Below are positions 34,712 through 44,421 of a stretch of 44,421 nucleotides of DNA, in pieces. The translations under genes were made by a program, and so were the position numbers. Within the stretch, counting starts at the first letter, position 1; each line of letters opens with the position of its first letter. The DNA comes from Oscillospiraceae bacterium (GTDB lineage: Bacteria > Bacillota > Clostridia > Oscillospirales > UBA929), in NCBI GenBank assembly GCA_031255175.1, contig JAIRTA010000009.1:1-44421 (forward strand), in the 5' to 3' direction. The notes under the pieces are model-generated. The model was not told the DNA's origin. It searched no databases and saw only the letters and a program-made list of their open reading frames with translations.

Positions 34712-37123
34712 TTAAGCCTCCCAGATGTGCCGGCGATATTGCGAGACGCTGCGGTCGGCGGCAAACCGGCCGGCGCTCGCGATGTTGAGAAGCGACATGC
34801 GGTTCCAGCGTTCCGGCGACCGGTAGATCCGGCGCACGCGGTCCTGCGCCTGCCGGTAGCTCTCGAAGTCCGCCAACAGCAGGTACGTGTCGGACAGCAG
34901 CAGCGACGAGGTGATGTCGTTGTAGGCAACGCCGTCGTCAAAGCCCACGGAGATGTGGTCGAGCACCCGCTTCAGCTCCGGCGAGTGGTTGTAGTACTGC
35001 ATGGGCTCGTAGCCGTCCCGCACCAGGGCCTCCACCTCTTCGGCGCGGAGCCCGAACAGGAAGATGTTGTCGAGTCCCACTTCCTCGCTGATCTCCACAT
35101 TGGCGCCGTCCAGCGTGCCCAGCGTCAGCGCGCCGTTCATCATAAACTTCATGTTGCCCGTCCCCGACGCCTCCTTGCCGGCGGTGGAGATCTGCTCCGA
35201 GATCTCGGCGGCCGGCATGAGCATCTCCGCCACGGACACGCGGTAATTTTCTAAAAACACCAGCCGGATCCGCCCGGCCACCAGCGGGTCGCTGTTGATC
35301 TGCTCGGCCAGGCTGTTGATCAGGCGGATGATGCGCTTGGCCATGTGGTAGCCCGACGCGGCCTTGGCGCCAAACAAAAAGGTGCGCGGCTGCATCTCCT
35401 GCCGCGGGTTGTCGCGCAGGCTGTTGTACAGCGCGATGATGTGCATCACGTTGAGCAGCTGCCGTTTGTACTCGTGCATCCGCTTCACCTGGACGTCAAA
35501 AAGGGAGTCCGGGTCCACGAGCAGCCCTGTCTCGGACCGGATGTAGTTTGACAGCCGCTGTTTGTTCTCCCGCTTGATCGTCCCCAGCGTGCGCAGCGCG
35601 GCGGTGTCGCCGGCAAACGCGCCCAGCTTTTCCAGCGCCGCCGGTTGCAGCAGGTACTCGTCGGAGCCGGTCAGTTCACAGATGAACGCGTGCAGCCGCG
35701 GGTTGATCTGCGCCAGCCAGCGGCGGTGGTCGATCCCGTTGGTGATGTTGAAAAACTTGTGGGGCGTCCGCTCGAAGGCGTCGCGGAAGATCGTCTGCCG
35801 CAGGATCGTGCTGTGCAGCTCCGAGACGCCGTTGATCGCAAAGCAGGCGCACACGCACAAGTTGGCCATGCGCACCTCGCCGTCCCAGATGATGGCCGCC
35901 TGGGCAAGCTGCTCCCCCGTGTAGTGGCAGTCCTCGCTGAGCATCCGCAGATAGCGGTTGTTGATCTCGCAGAGGATCATCCAGATGCGCGGCAGCAACA
36001 TCTCCACCATCGGCTGCGACCAGCGCTCCAGCGCCTCCGACATCACCGTGTGGTTTGTGTAGGCCACCGTGTGCGTGACAATGCTCCACGCCTCGTCCCA
36101 TTCCATGCCCTCCTCGTCGAGAAGGATGCGCATGAGCTCCGGGATCACCAGCGTGGGGTGCGTGTCGTTGATCTGGATCACGTGGCGCAGATGGAAGTTG
36201 CTCAGCGTGCCGTACCGCGCCCGGTGGCGGCGCGCGATCGACTGCACGGTGGCGGACACAAAGAAATACTGCTGCCGCAGCCGCAGAAGCTTGCCCTCGA
36301 AGTGGTTGTCCTCCGGGTAGAGGACCTTTGAGATGACCTCCGCCAAGGCGTTTTGCTCCAGCGCCCGCAGGTATTCCCCGCGCGAAAACAGCGACATGTC
36401 GATCTGCGTGGTAGATTTGGAATCCCACAGCCGCAGCGTGTTCACACGGTCTGTCCGAAAGCCCGTGATGGCCATGTCCATCGGGACGGCCAACACCGAC
36501 GTGTAGTCGCGGTGGACAAAACGGGCGTGCCCGTCCTCCTCCCACACTTGGTCCACAACGCCGGAGAAGCGCACCTCCTCGGCCTCGTCCACATGCGGGA
36601 TGAGCCAGACGTCCCCCGTCTCAAGCCACGGGTCGGGCAATTCCACCTGCTGCCCTTCCACGATCTTTTGCCGGAAGATGCCGTAATGATAACAGATGGA
36701 ATACCCGGTGGCCGGGACCCCGAGCGTCGTCATGGAATCCATGTAGCAGGCGGCCAGCCGGCCGAGCCCGCCGTTTCCGAGGCCGGCGTCCAGCTCCTGC
36801 TCAAAGATCTCGCCCGGCTCGACGCCGAGGGAGATGAGCGCCTGCGTGAGATCCTCCAGGATCCCCAGATTGTAGGCGTTTTTCATCAGCGAACGGCCCA
36901 GCAAAAATTCCAGCGACATGTAGTGGACCTGCCGCCTGTCGGCGACTTTTTCGCACTCCGTCCGGTGCACCAGCCCGGCCGACATGCGGTCCCGCAGCAG
37001 CAGGGCGCACGCTTTGAAGATCTGCCCGCGCGAGGCGTCACCAACCTCACGCCCAAAGTGCCGCTGCAGCTTGCTCACGATCTCCTCGCGCAGCGCAGCG
37101 GCCTCAGAGTGATTGTTAGACAT
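34712..37123 (-). CDS. glgP: Glycogen/starch/alpha-glucan phosphorylase
   Basis: VHYMSLEFLLGRSLMKNAYNLG, LDAGLGNGGLGRLAACYMDSMTTL, PLB-site region EASGTGNMKFMMNGALTLGTLDGANVEI. Confidence 0.96.
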   Translation of the reverse strand: MSNNHSEAAALREEIVSKLQRHFGREVGDASRGQIFKACALLLRDRMSAGLVHRTECEKVADRRQVHYMSLEFLLGRSLMKNAYNLGILEDLTQALISLGVEPGEIFEQELDAGLGNGGLGRLAACYMDSMTTLGVPATGYSICYHYGIFRQKIVEGQQVELPDPWLETGDVWLIPHVDEAEEVRFSGVVDQVWEEDGHARFVHRDYTSVLAVPMDMAITGFRTDRVNTLRLWDSKSTTQIDMSLFSRGEYLRALEQNALAEVISKVLYPEDNHFEGKLLRLRQQYFFVSATVQSIARRHRARYGTLSNFHLRHVIQINDTHPTLVIPELMRILLDEEGMEWDEAWSIVTHTVAYTNHTVMSEALERWSQPMVEMLLPRIWMILCEINNRYLRMLSEDCHYTGEQLAQAAIIWDGEVRMANLCVCACFAINGVSELHSTILRQTIFRDAFERTPHKFFNITNGIDHRRWLAQINPRLHAFICELTGSDEYLLQPAALEKLGAFAGDTAALRTLGTIKRENKQRLSNYIRSETGLLVDPDSLFDVQVKRMHEYKRQLLNVMHIIALYNSLRDNPRQEMQPRTFLFGAKAASGYHMAKRIIRLINSLAEQINSDPLVAGRIRLVFLENYRVSVAEMLMPAAEISEQISTAGKEASGTGNMKFMMNGALTLGTLDGANVEISEEVGLDNIFLFGLRAEEVEALVRDGYEPMQYYNHSPELKRVLDHISVGFDDGVAYNDITSSLLLSDTYLLLADFESYRQAQDRVRRIYRSPERWNRMSLLNIASAGRFAADRSVSQYRRHIWEA

Positions 37124-37140
37124 GTGTGAAGGAAGCCCCT

Positions 37141-38577
37141 TTAGCGCTTACCCGTCAGGTTCCGGTATAGCGTCAGATATTTTGCGGCCGAATCGCTCCA
37201 GCCAAAGTCGAGCCCCATGTTGTGCCTTTGCAGCACGGCCCACGCCTCTTTGTTGTGATATGTCTCCACGGCCTGCCCCAGCACATATTGCATGTCGCCG
37301 GCGTTGTAGTTTGCAAACGTAAAGCCGTTGCCCTCTCCCGTCTCAGGGATGTAGGGGTGCACCGTGTCGCGCAGCCCGCCCGTCTCGCGCACCACCGGCA
37401 CGGCGCCGTAGCGCATGGCCATCATCTGAGACAGCCCGCACGGCTCCGCCTGCGACGGCATCAAAAAGATATCGGCGCCGCCGAAGATCTTCATCGCGAG
37501 ACCGAAATTCACCATAATATTGGCCGACAAGCGCCCGCTGTAGGTGTTCTGCGCGTTGGCGAACACCTGCTCGTAGTGCCAGTCGCCCCGGCCGAGGATC
37601 ACCAGCTGGACCGACATGTCCATGATGGCGTCCAGCGAGGCCGTGACGAGATCCAGCCCCTTGTGCCCGACCAGGCGTGAAACCATCGCGATGATCGGGA
37701 TGGTCTCGTCCTGGTTGATGCCCAAAATCTTCTGGAGGTCCAGCTTGTTGTACACGCGGTCGGGGAGGGTGTCAGGCCCGAAGTTTCGTTCCAGGTTCGG
37801 GTCTGTCTTCGGGTCGTAAAGCGCCATGTCGATGCCGTTTAAGATGCCGGAGAGCTTGTGCCGGTTGTTGGACAGCACCCCCTCCATGCCGTGGGCGTAA
37901 AACGGATATTGAAGTTCGTCCGCGTAGGTGGGGCTCACGGTCGTCACGGCGCTCGCGCATTCGATCCCGCCCCGCATCAGCGAGATCCCCCCCATAAAGG
38001 AGAGCGTGTTGTCCTCCACAAAACTCTCGGGCAGGCCGAAGATATCCCCCACGAGCGCCCAGTCATAGCGCCCCTGATATTCTATGTTGTGAATGGTCAG
38101 CACCGTACGCATGTCCTCGTAAAACGGGTGGCCCGCGTACAGCTTGTGAATGTAAACGGGCACCAGTGCCGTTTGCCAGTCGTTCACATGGACGACGTCC
38201 GGTTTCCAGTCCAGCTCGGGCAAAATGTCCGCCGCCGCTTTGGAAAAGAAGGCAAACCGCTCCCCGTCGTCAAAATGCCCGTAGAGCTCGCCGCGTTTGA
38301 AGTAATACTCGTTGTCGAGAAAATAATACACCACGCCGTCTTTTTTCATCTCAAACAACCCGCAGTACAGGTTGCGCCACGAGAGACTGATGTATACATA
38401 TTTGACAAACTTCATCTGCGAGCGCCACTGCTCGCCGATGGTGCCGTACAGCGGCATCATGACGCGCACCGAGACGCGCTTGGCCGCCACCGCCTTCGGC
38501 AGCGCGCCCATCACGTCGGCCAGGCCCCCGGTTTTGACGAACGGGGTACATTCGCTGGTGACATACAGAACTTTCAT
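37141..38577 (-). CDS. glgA: Glycogen synthase (GT5, ADP-glucose type)
   Basis: MKVLYVTSECTPFVKTGGLADVMGALPKAV, DVVHVNDWQTALVPVY, MPSQAEPCGLSQMMAMRYGAVPVVRETGGLRDTV. Confidence 0.95.
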   Translation of the reverse strand: MKVLYVTSECTPFVKTGGLADVMGALPKAVAAKRVSVRVMMPLYGTIGEQWRSQMKFVKYVYISLSWRNLYCGLFEMKKDGVVYYFLDNEYYFKRGELYGHFDDGERFAFFSKAAADILPELDWKPDVVHVNDWQTALVPVYIHKLYAGHPFYEDMRTVLTIHNIEYQGRYDWALVGDIFGLPESFVEDNTLSFMGGISLMRGGIECASAVTTVSPTYADELQYPFYAHGMEGVLSNNRHKLSGILNGIDMALYDPKTDPNLERNFGPDTLPDRVYNKLDLQKILGINQDETIPIIAMVSRLVGHKGLDLVTASLDAIMDMSVQLVILGRGDWHYEQVFANAQNTYSGRLSANIMVNFGLAMKIFGGADIFLMPSQAEPCGLSQMMAMRYGAVPVVRETGGLRDTVHPYIPETGEGNGFTFANYNAGDMQYVLGQAVETYHNKEAWAVLQRHNMGLDFGWSDSAAKYLTLYRNLTGKR

Positions 38578-38665
38578 GACTGTCCTCCCAAGTTTTGAAT
38601 CTGCGAGCGGGTCCACCCGCCGGGCCCCTCCGATTTCCCGCTTCCGTCATCCTCCCCCGGCGGCG

Positions 38666-39787
38666 TCACACGACGCTGCCCTTGGCGATCGCGATGGGGT
38701 ACGTCTCATGTCCCAGCAACATGCGCCCCCGGTTGATGACAACTTCTTTGTCCGTGATCGCGTAGCCAAGCACGGCGCCCTGGCTGACTTTGGTATTTTG
38801 CATCAGGATGCTGTTATGTACCCGCACGCCCTCACTGATGCGAACGCCGCGGAAGATCACGCTGTTTTCCGCCTCTCCCTCGATGTAGCAGCCGTCGGCC
38901 ACCACACAGTTTCGCACGGAGGCGCCCGGCCCGTAGTAGGTGGGCGCCTGGTCGCGCCCCTTTGTCTTGATGGGGCGCTCCTTGCGAAAGATGGACTCGC
39001 GCACCTCCGCGCGCAGCAGGTCCATGTTGCACCGGAAAAACATGGAGGTGGAATGCAGACGGGCCACATACCCGTCGAACAGATAGGCCACGACGTCGAG
39101 GTCGCGCATACGCTGCAGCACGTCTCTCTCGAAGTCGTAGGCGTTGTGCGCGGAACAGTACCCGACCAGCGAATCGAGCAGGGAGCTCGACAGGATGCTG
39201 ACGTTCAAAGACTCGAACATCTCCGGCTCTTTGCGCCCGATTGAGATGTCCGAGACCCGGTTTTTCTCCCCCAGCGCGACATTCACCGCGTATTCCGGGC
39301 TGCCGACGGTCCGCGGGGAGCAGATGAGCGTGATGTCGGCGCCGCTGTCGATATGGACCCGCAGCGCGTCCTCCAACGGCAGATTGGCCACCAGATCCCC
39401 GTCGGCCATCACCACGTATTTCTCACGGATCCGCGACAAATACGAGTTCACCCCGGCAAGCGCCGCCATGTTGCCCAAAAAGGCGCCCCCCTCGTGCTGC
39501 ACCCGCGTGACATTGTAGCCGAACGGCGGCAGGAGTTTGAGGCCGCCGCGCTTGCGGGCGAGGTCCCAGTCTTTTCCAGACCCCAGGTGGTCGAGCAGCG
39601 ACTGGTAGTTTTCACGCATGATGACGCCCACATTGACAATGTCGGCGTTCACCATGTTTGACAGCATGAAGTCGATGGCGCGGTACCGGCCTCCGAAGGG
39701 AAGGGACGAAACCGTGCGATGCTCCGTCAACTCCTTAATATGGGGCCCCCCCGCATATGCAAAGATGAGCCCATGCATATCGTTCAT
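38666..39787 (-). CDS. glgD: Glucose-1-phosphate adenylyltransferase, GlgD subunit
   Basis: [57 protein letters not shown]; lacks the GGxGxRL motif, as GlgD does; ATGA overlap with glgC. Confidence 0.93.
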   Translation of the reverse strand: MNDMHGLIFAYAGGPHIKELTEHRTVSSLPFGGRYRAIDFMLSNMVNADIVNVGVIMRENYQSLLDHLGSGKDWDLARKRGGLKLLPPFGYNVTRVQHEGGAFLGNMAALAGVNSYLSRIREKYVVMADGDLVANLPLEDALRVHIDSGADITLICSPRTVGSPEYAVNVALGEKNRVSDISIGRKEPEMFESLNVSILSSSLLDSLVGYCSAHNAYDFERDVLQRMRDLDVVAYLFDGYVARLHSTSMFFRCNMDLLRAEVRESIFRKERPIKTKGRDQAPTYYGPGASVRNCVVADGCYIEGEAENSVIFRGVRISEGVRVHNSILMQNTKVSQGAVLGYAITDKEVVINRGRMLLGHETYPIAIAKGSVV

Positions 39788-41040
39788 GCTCTCCCCCCCT
39801 TTTTCCCGGCCGCGGGCGGAGCCGGCGGGTCCGCCTCCTGCGTCAGTTTGTCCGCCCCGACCATCTCGCGGGTCTTGACCACGACGTCCGGGCCGACCGT
39901 GACCCCCTGGGCCACCACCGTGACGCCCCAATCCGCCACCGGGACCACACTGGGGTCGGCCCCGACGCGCGCGCCCCGTCCGACGCGCGCGCCCTCGGCG
40001 ATGATGGCGTATTCTACCACGGCTTCTTTTTCGATGACCGCGCCCGGCATCACGATCGAATATTTGACGAACGCCCCGGGCTGGATGACCACATCGGTAA
40101 ATATTACAGAATTTTCCACTTCTCCGTGGATCTCGCACCCCTCCGTGAGCAGGGAGTGGGTGATGCGCGCGCTTTCGCCGACGAAGTGGGGCGGGGCGGA
40201 CTTGGCGCCGCAATAGATCGGCCACGAGCGGTCGAAGATGTCCAGCTCGCTGTCGGTGGCCAGCATATCCATGTTGGCCTCCCAAAGGCTCTCGATCGTG
40301 CCGACGTCCTTCCAGTAGCCCTTAAACTGATAGATCAGCATCCTCTCGTCGGCGTTCAACATCATCGGGATGATGTTCGACCCGAAGTCGTTGCGGGACT
40401 TCGGGTTGTTGTTGTCCTCCAACAGATACGCGCGCAGTTTGCTCCAGGTGAACACGTAGACGCCCATCGACGCCAAGTTGCTCTTCGGCTTTTTGGGCTT
40501 TTCTTCGAAGTCGAGGATCACGCCGTCGGCGTCGGCGTTTAAGATCCCAAACCGGCAGGCCTCGTCCGCCGGCACCTCAATGACCGCGATCGTGCAGTCG
40601 GCCTGTGTCCGCCGGTGTTGGTTGATCATCTGCGCGTAGTCCATCTTATAGATATGGTCGCCCGACAGGATCAGCACGTATTCGGGGTCGTAGGTTTCGA
40701 TGAAGCCCATATTTTGGTAGATTGCGTTGGCCGTGCCCTTGTACCACTCGCCGCCCTTGCCCTTGACGTAAGGCGGCAGCACGCGCACGCCGCCCTCCAG
40801 CCGGTCGAGGTCCCACGGCAGGCCCGCCCCAATGTAGGCGTTCAGCTCGTGGGGCTGGTACTGCGTGAGCACCCCCACCGTGTCGATGTTGGAATTGACG
40901 CAGTTCGACAGCGGGAAGTCGATGATCCGATACTTCCCGCCGAAGGGCACCGCGGGCTTCGCCACGTTGGCCGTCAGCACATACAGGCGGCTGCCCTGCC
41001 CCCCTGCCAACAGCATGGCGACGCACTCTTTTCTCCTCAT
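39784..41040 (-). CDS. glgC: Glucose-1-phosphate adenylyltransferase, GlgC catalytic subunit
   Basis: [61 protein letters not shown]. Confidence 0.96.
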   Translation of the reverse strand: MRRKECVAMLLAGGQGSRLYVLTANVAKPAVPFGGKYRIIDFPLSNCVNSNIDTVGVLTQYQPHELNAYIGAGLPWDLDRLEGGVRVLPPYVKGKGGEWYKGTANAIYQNMGFIETYDPEYVLILSGDHIYKMDYAQMINQHRRTQADCTIAVIEVPADEACRFGILNADADGVILDFEEKPKKPKSNLASMGVYVFTWSKLRAYLLEDNNNPKSRNDFGSNIIPMMLNADERMLIYQFKGYWKDVGTIESLWEANMDMLATDSELDIFDRSWPIYCGAKSAPPHFVGESARITHSLLTEGCEIHGEVENSVIFTDVVIQPGAFVKYSIVMPGAVIEKEAVVEYAIIAEGARVGRGARVGADPSVVPVADWGVTVVAQGVTVGPDVVVKTREMVGADKLTQEADPPAPPAAGKKGGRA

Positions 41041-41060
41041 AAGCCGCACCCCGCGATATT

Positions 41061-43016
41061 TTAACTGTTTTTTTGGAAGAAAACCGCACCGAACGGCGGC
41101 AGTGTGAACGTCAGTGTGCAAGGGCGCCCCAGCCATTCGGCGTCCTGCGTGTAGAGATCGCCGGGGTTTTTGTGCCCCCAGCCGCCAAAGTCCGCGTCGT
41201 CTGAATTCAGCACCTCGCGGTAGCGCCCCGGCGCGGACACCCCCAGCCGGTAGCCTTCTTTCAGCATGGGGGAGAAGTTGAAAACGGCCGTCAGTTCGCC
41301 GCCCGACACGTCCATCCGCCGGTACGCCAAGGTGTTGCCCTGGTAGTCCCCGTGGTTGAGCCAGTCAAACCCCGCCTGTTCGCAGTCGCACTCCCAGAGC
41401 GCGGGGCAGGCGAGGTACAGGTGGTTGAGCGCCTTTACATATGCGTGCAGCTTCTTGTGCGCGTCATATTCCAACAGGTGCCAGTCGAGTGAATGCGCGA
41501 AATTCCACTCGATGAACTGACCAAATTCGTTCCCCATAAAATGTAGCTTTTTACCAGGATGCGTCATCATATACGCCAAGAATGTCCGCACTCCGGCAAA
41601 TTTATCATCGTAATATCCAGGCATTTTCTGAAGCAGGGAACACTTTCCATGCACCACCTCGTCATGCGAAACGGGCAGGATGTAGTTCTCCGAAAACGCG
41701 TACATGAGAGAAAATGTCAGGTTGCCGTGGATATACTGCCGGAAGATCGGGTCGCTCTTCGCGTACTCCAGCGCGTCGTTCATCCAGCCCATGTTCCACT
41801 TGAAGTTGAAGCCCAGCCCGCCCGTGTAAGTGGGCGCCGTGACCATCGGCCACGCGGTGGACTCCTCGGCGATCATCAGCGCGTGCGGGAAGGAGGCAAA
41901 CACCTGCTCGTTCAACTGGCGCAGGAAGCTGATGGCCTCCAGATTCTCACGCCCGCCGTGGACATTGGGCCGCCACGTCCCCGCCTCGCGCGCGTAGTCG
42001 AGGTAGAGCATGGAGGCCACGGCGTCTACGCGGAGCCCATCCACATGGTATTTGTCGAACCAAAACAGCGCCGACGACATCAGAAAAGAGCGGGCCTCGT
42101 TGCGGCCGTAGTCGAAGACGCGTGTACCCCACTCTTTGTGCTCCATCTTGCAGGGGTCGCCGTATTCGTAGCAGTAGGTGCCGTCGAACTCAACAAGCCC
42201 GTGCGCGTCTTTGGGGAAGTGCGCGGGCACCCAGTCGAGCAGTACGCCGACGCCCGCCTGGTGGCACCGGTCGACAAAGCGCATAAAATCGTGCGGCGTG
42301 CCGAAACGCGAGGTGGGCGCGAAGTACCCCGTCACCTGATAGCCCCACGACGCGTCCAGCGGATGCTCCATGACCGGCATCAGCTCGATGTGGGTGTAAC
42401 CCATCTCCTTCACATAGGGGATGAGCCTGTCGGCGATCTCGTCGTAACTCAGCAGGCGCTCGTCCTCCCCCCGACGCCAGGAACCGAGATGCACCTCGTA
42501 GACGTTGAGCGGCCGGCTGTACGGGGAGGCGTGCGCGCGCCGCCACGCCTCGTCGCCCCACTCGTAGCCGTCCAGCGCAAAGACTTTGGACGCCGTGTGG
42601 GGGCGGGTCTCCGCGTGGAACGCGTAGGGGTCGGCCTTTTCGAGAACCCGGCCCTGTTTTGTCTCCAGCGCGTACTTGTAGGCGGTGTATTCCCCCGCGC
42701 CGGGCACAAAGAGTTCCCACACGCCCACCGAGATCTTCGTCATCGCGTGCTTTTCGCGGTCCCAGTCGTTGAAATCGCCGACGACGGACACCTGCGCCGC
42801 GTCGGGGGCCCACACGCGAAACAGCACGCCCCGCCGGCGGCCCCGGGTTGTCACACGGGCGCCCAAAAACTCGTAGGCGCGGCTGTCTGTCCCCTCGTGG
42901 AACAGATGGAGATGCAGCGCCAGGGTCTCATCCGCCGCTTTGAGGGCCGGCGTTTTTTCTTTGCCGGCGCCGGCCGCGGACCGCGCGCGGGTTGTCTTTT
43001 TTCCGCTCTCTGCCAA
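41061..43016 (-). CDS. glgB: 1,4-alpha-glucan branching enzyme (GH13)
   Basis: [82 protein letters not shown]. Start uncertain: TTG 43016 with SD ggagga, or 43037. Confidence 0.95.
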   Translation of the reverse strand: MAESGKKTTRARSAAGAGKEKTPALKAADETLALHLHLFHEGTDSRAYEFLGARVTTRGRRRGVLFRVWAPDAAQVSVVGDFNDWDREKHAMTKISVGVWELFVPGAGEYTAYKYALETKQGRVLEKADPYAFHAETRPHTASKVFALDGYEWGDEAWRRAHASPYSRPLNVYEVHLGSWRRGEDERLLSYDEIADRLIPYVKEMGYTHIELMPVMEHPLDASWGYQVTGYFAPTSRFGTPHDFMRFVDRCHQAGVGVLLDWVPAHFPKDAHGLVEFDGTYCYEYGDPCKMEHKEWGTRVFDYGRNEARSFLMSSALFWFDKYHVDGLRVDAVASMLYLDYAREAGTWRPNVHGGRENLEAISFLRQLNEQVFASFPHALMIAEESTAWPMVTAPTYTGGLGFNFKWNMGWMNDALEYAKSDPIFRQYIHGNLTFSLMYAFSENYILPVSHDEVVHGKCSLLQKMPGYYDDKFAGVRTFLAYMMTHPGKKLHFMGNEFGQFIEWNFAHSLDWHLLEYDAHKKLHAYVKALNHLYLACPALWECDCEQAGFDWLNHGDYQGNTLAYRRMDVSGGELTAVFNFSPMLKEGYRLGVSAPGRYREVLNSDDADFGGWGHKNPGDLYTQDAEWLGRPCTLTFTLPPFGAVFFQKNS

Positions 43017-43042
43017 AATGACTCCTCCAGCTCTCAAAGGGC

Positions 43043-43621
43043 TCAGCCGACAATGACCGTGCCCGTCGTCTCGCCGGACAAACCGGCGGCGTTCATCTCG
43101 TCGAAGTCGAGATGCATCCGCGTGCAGAATGTCGGAGAGACGCGCACAACGACCTCACCAAAGGTGAGTGCCCGCTCCCCCTCCACGCGCACGGATACAA
43201 TGTCTCGGTTTTTGAGGCCATAAGCCTCCGCGTCCTCCGGCGTCACGTGGACGTGACGCTTGGCAATGATCGCCCCCTCGGTCAGTTCCACCGCCCCGGC
43301 CGGGCCGACGACGCGGCAGCCGGCGCTTCCGGCGAGCTGCCCGCTCTCGCGGATCGGCGGCGTCAGCCCCAAGACGCGGGCGTCTGTCAGCGACAGCTCC
43401 ACCTGCGTGGCCTTGCGCTCCGGCCCCAAGATGGAGATACGGTCGATGGCCCCGCGGGGCCCCTCCACACGCACCTTCTCCTCCGAGAGGAATTCCCCCG
43501 GCTGCGAAAGTTCGCGCTTGTTGTGCAGGCGATACCCGGCACCAAATAATGTCTCCAGGTCTTCACGCGTCACATGGACGTGACGGGCCGACCCCTCAAT
43601 GATGATCGACAGCTGCTCCAC
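43043..43621 (-). CDS. pduL: PduL-type phosphate propanoyltransferase/phosphotransacetylase
   Basis: Duplicated HVHVT motifs (SARHVHVTREDLETLFG, IAKRHVHVTPEDAEAYGL) and RVSPTFCTRMHLDFDEMNAAGL; GTG start with SD aaaggag; no N-terminal encapsulation-type extension. Confidence 0.88.
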   Translation of the reverse strand: MEQLSIIIEGSARHVHVTREDLETLFGAGYRLHNKRELSQPGEFLSEEKVRVEGPRGAIDRISILGPERKATQVELSLTDARVLGLTPPIRESGQLAGSAGCRVVGPAGAVELTEGAIIAKRHVHVTPEDAEAYGLKNRDIVSVRVEGERALTFGEVVVRVSPTFCTRMHLDFDEMNAAGLSGETTGTVIVG

Positions 43622-43699
43622 GACAGAACACTCCTTTCCTGACGCCGCGCCCGGCGGCATGAAGGCGCGCGGCGTTTGTGGCTGTCCGCTTTTGCATTT

Positions 43700-43728
43700 A
43701 TCTTACCACAAAGCCGCGCCAGGTGCAA
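43700..43728 (-). promoter_or_regulatory. Putative sigma-A promoter of the pduL-glg operon
   Basis: Minus strand TTGCAC - 17 bp - TAAGAT. Confidence 0.65.
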
Positions 43729-43835
43729 TATTTTTCCGGTTGAGTGTCCGCAAGAAACCTCTGGGGCCCGCAGATCAGCGCCCGCGAGCCCCTGCCGGGG
43801 ACTTGTGTTGCCATCGGCATCGCAAAACCGCATAG

Positions 43836-43918
43836 CCGGAGAAGCTGGTGAACGACGAAGCCCTGTTCGCCGATTGGTCTACCCGTGCCGACATCAAGAA
43901 CCAGTTGAACATGGATTT
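43836..43918 (+). pseudogene. Fragment resembling the C-terminal region of a type I restriction HsdR subunit
   Basis: PEKLVNDEALFADWSTRADIKNQLNMDL resembles the near-C-terminal HsdR segment; in-frame TAG at 43833 immediately upstream. Confidence 0.5.
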
Positions 43919-43976
43919 GAACTTGGAACTGAACTTGGAACTGAACTTGGAACTGACTTGGAACCTACTTGGAACT
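43919..43976 (+). repeat. 12-bp tandem repeat (about 5 units)
   Basis: GAACTTGGAACT x3 exact (43919-43954), then two degenerate units; encodes LNLELNLELNLEL. Confidence 0.9.
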
Positions 43977-44405
43977 AAAAACGCCAAGAATGAAAATCTG
44001 ATATTTGAGACCGGCATACGCAAATCAAAACCTCTTCCAGACTTCCGACACTCTGATAATTATCTGGTTCATATGGTGTTGCCAGGCGATAGACTCAAAG
44101 AGCGAATGCTTGCTATGTTCAGGAAGATTGACAAAGAGATAATGGATGGTCTTTCCACCCAAGAGTTGATGATAATAAATTTGTTGTTTCATGGTTTATA
44201 GGCAGATGAAACCTTGATGCCGTATATGCCCAGATTGTTGGATATTGGATTAATCAAGCAAGGCGGCGGCATCGACTATTTCATAAATCCACAAGTGCGC
44301 GACATGTGGCCGAATGATGACATAAATGTCACTGTCAATGGCGAAAACGGCTCGCTAAACAGCACAATATTCCAATCTTGCGCTGATACTGTTTTTACGG
44401 CATAA
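43977..44405 (+). pseudogene. C-terminal fragment of an AlbA_2/Schlafen-like ATP-binding transcriptional regulator, interrupted by an in-frame TAG
   Basis: KPLPDFRHSDNYLVHMVLPGDRLKERMLAMFRKIDKEIMDGLSTQELMIINLLFHGL(*)ADETLMPYMPRLLDIGLIKQGGGIDYF; same frame on both sides of the TAG at 44199-44201. Confidence 0.6.
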
Positions 44406-44421
44406 CCAGGGCAACATGGGA

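Noticed and set aside
41559-43223. 554-aa plus-strand ORF antisense to glgB/pduL
   Set aside because: Shadow ORF; GlgB and PduL on the minus strand account for the region.
43919-43976. Tandem repeat considered as a CRISPR-like array
   Set aside because: 12-bp units with no spacers; simple tandem repeat.

Overview
High-GC window, probably from a Clostridia/Oscillospiraceae-like Firmicute (inferred from the paired glgC/glgD subunits and gene content). From left to right it holds five regions. (1) A decayed IS66-type TnpA fragment, then a complete seven-gene arginine biosynthesis cluster argG-H-C-J-B-D-F (about 712-9036, + strand) with two ARG-box-like sites upstream. (2) Four very large secreted multidomain glycosidases: a GH97 on + (9375-14930), then on - a GH2 beta-galactosidase-like protein (21396-15049), a second GH97 (26270-21609) and a GH127/DUF1680 beta-L-arabinofuranosidase-like protein (31873-26618). 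(3) A RelB/RelE-type toxin-antitoxin pair and a YifB/ComM AAA ATPase on -. (4) A glycogen operon pduL-glgB-glgC-glgD-glgA-glgP on -. (5) At the right edge, a decayed chimera of a type I restriction HsdR C-terminus and an AlbA_2-like ATP-binding protein C-terminus, joined by 12-bp tandem repeats. The most interesting signals are: a C-terminal domain shared by all four glycosidases; a duplicated promoter/upstream-site block in front of two of them; a perfect 28-bp inverted repeat built of heptamers around the terminator between two convergent glycosidase genes; a repeated intercistronic hairpin module inside the arg cluster; and a nested palindromic element upstream of yifB. No tRNA, rRNA or CRISPR array was recognised. 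All family assignments come from recognising motifs by eye; no database search was run.
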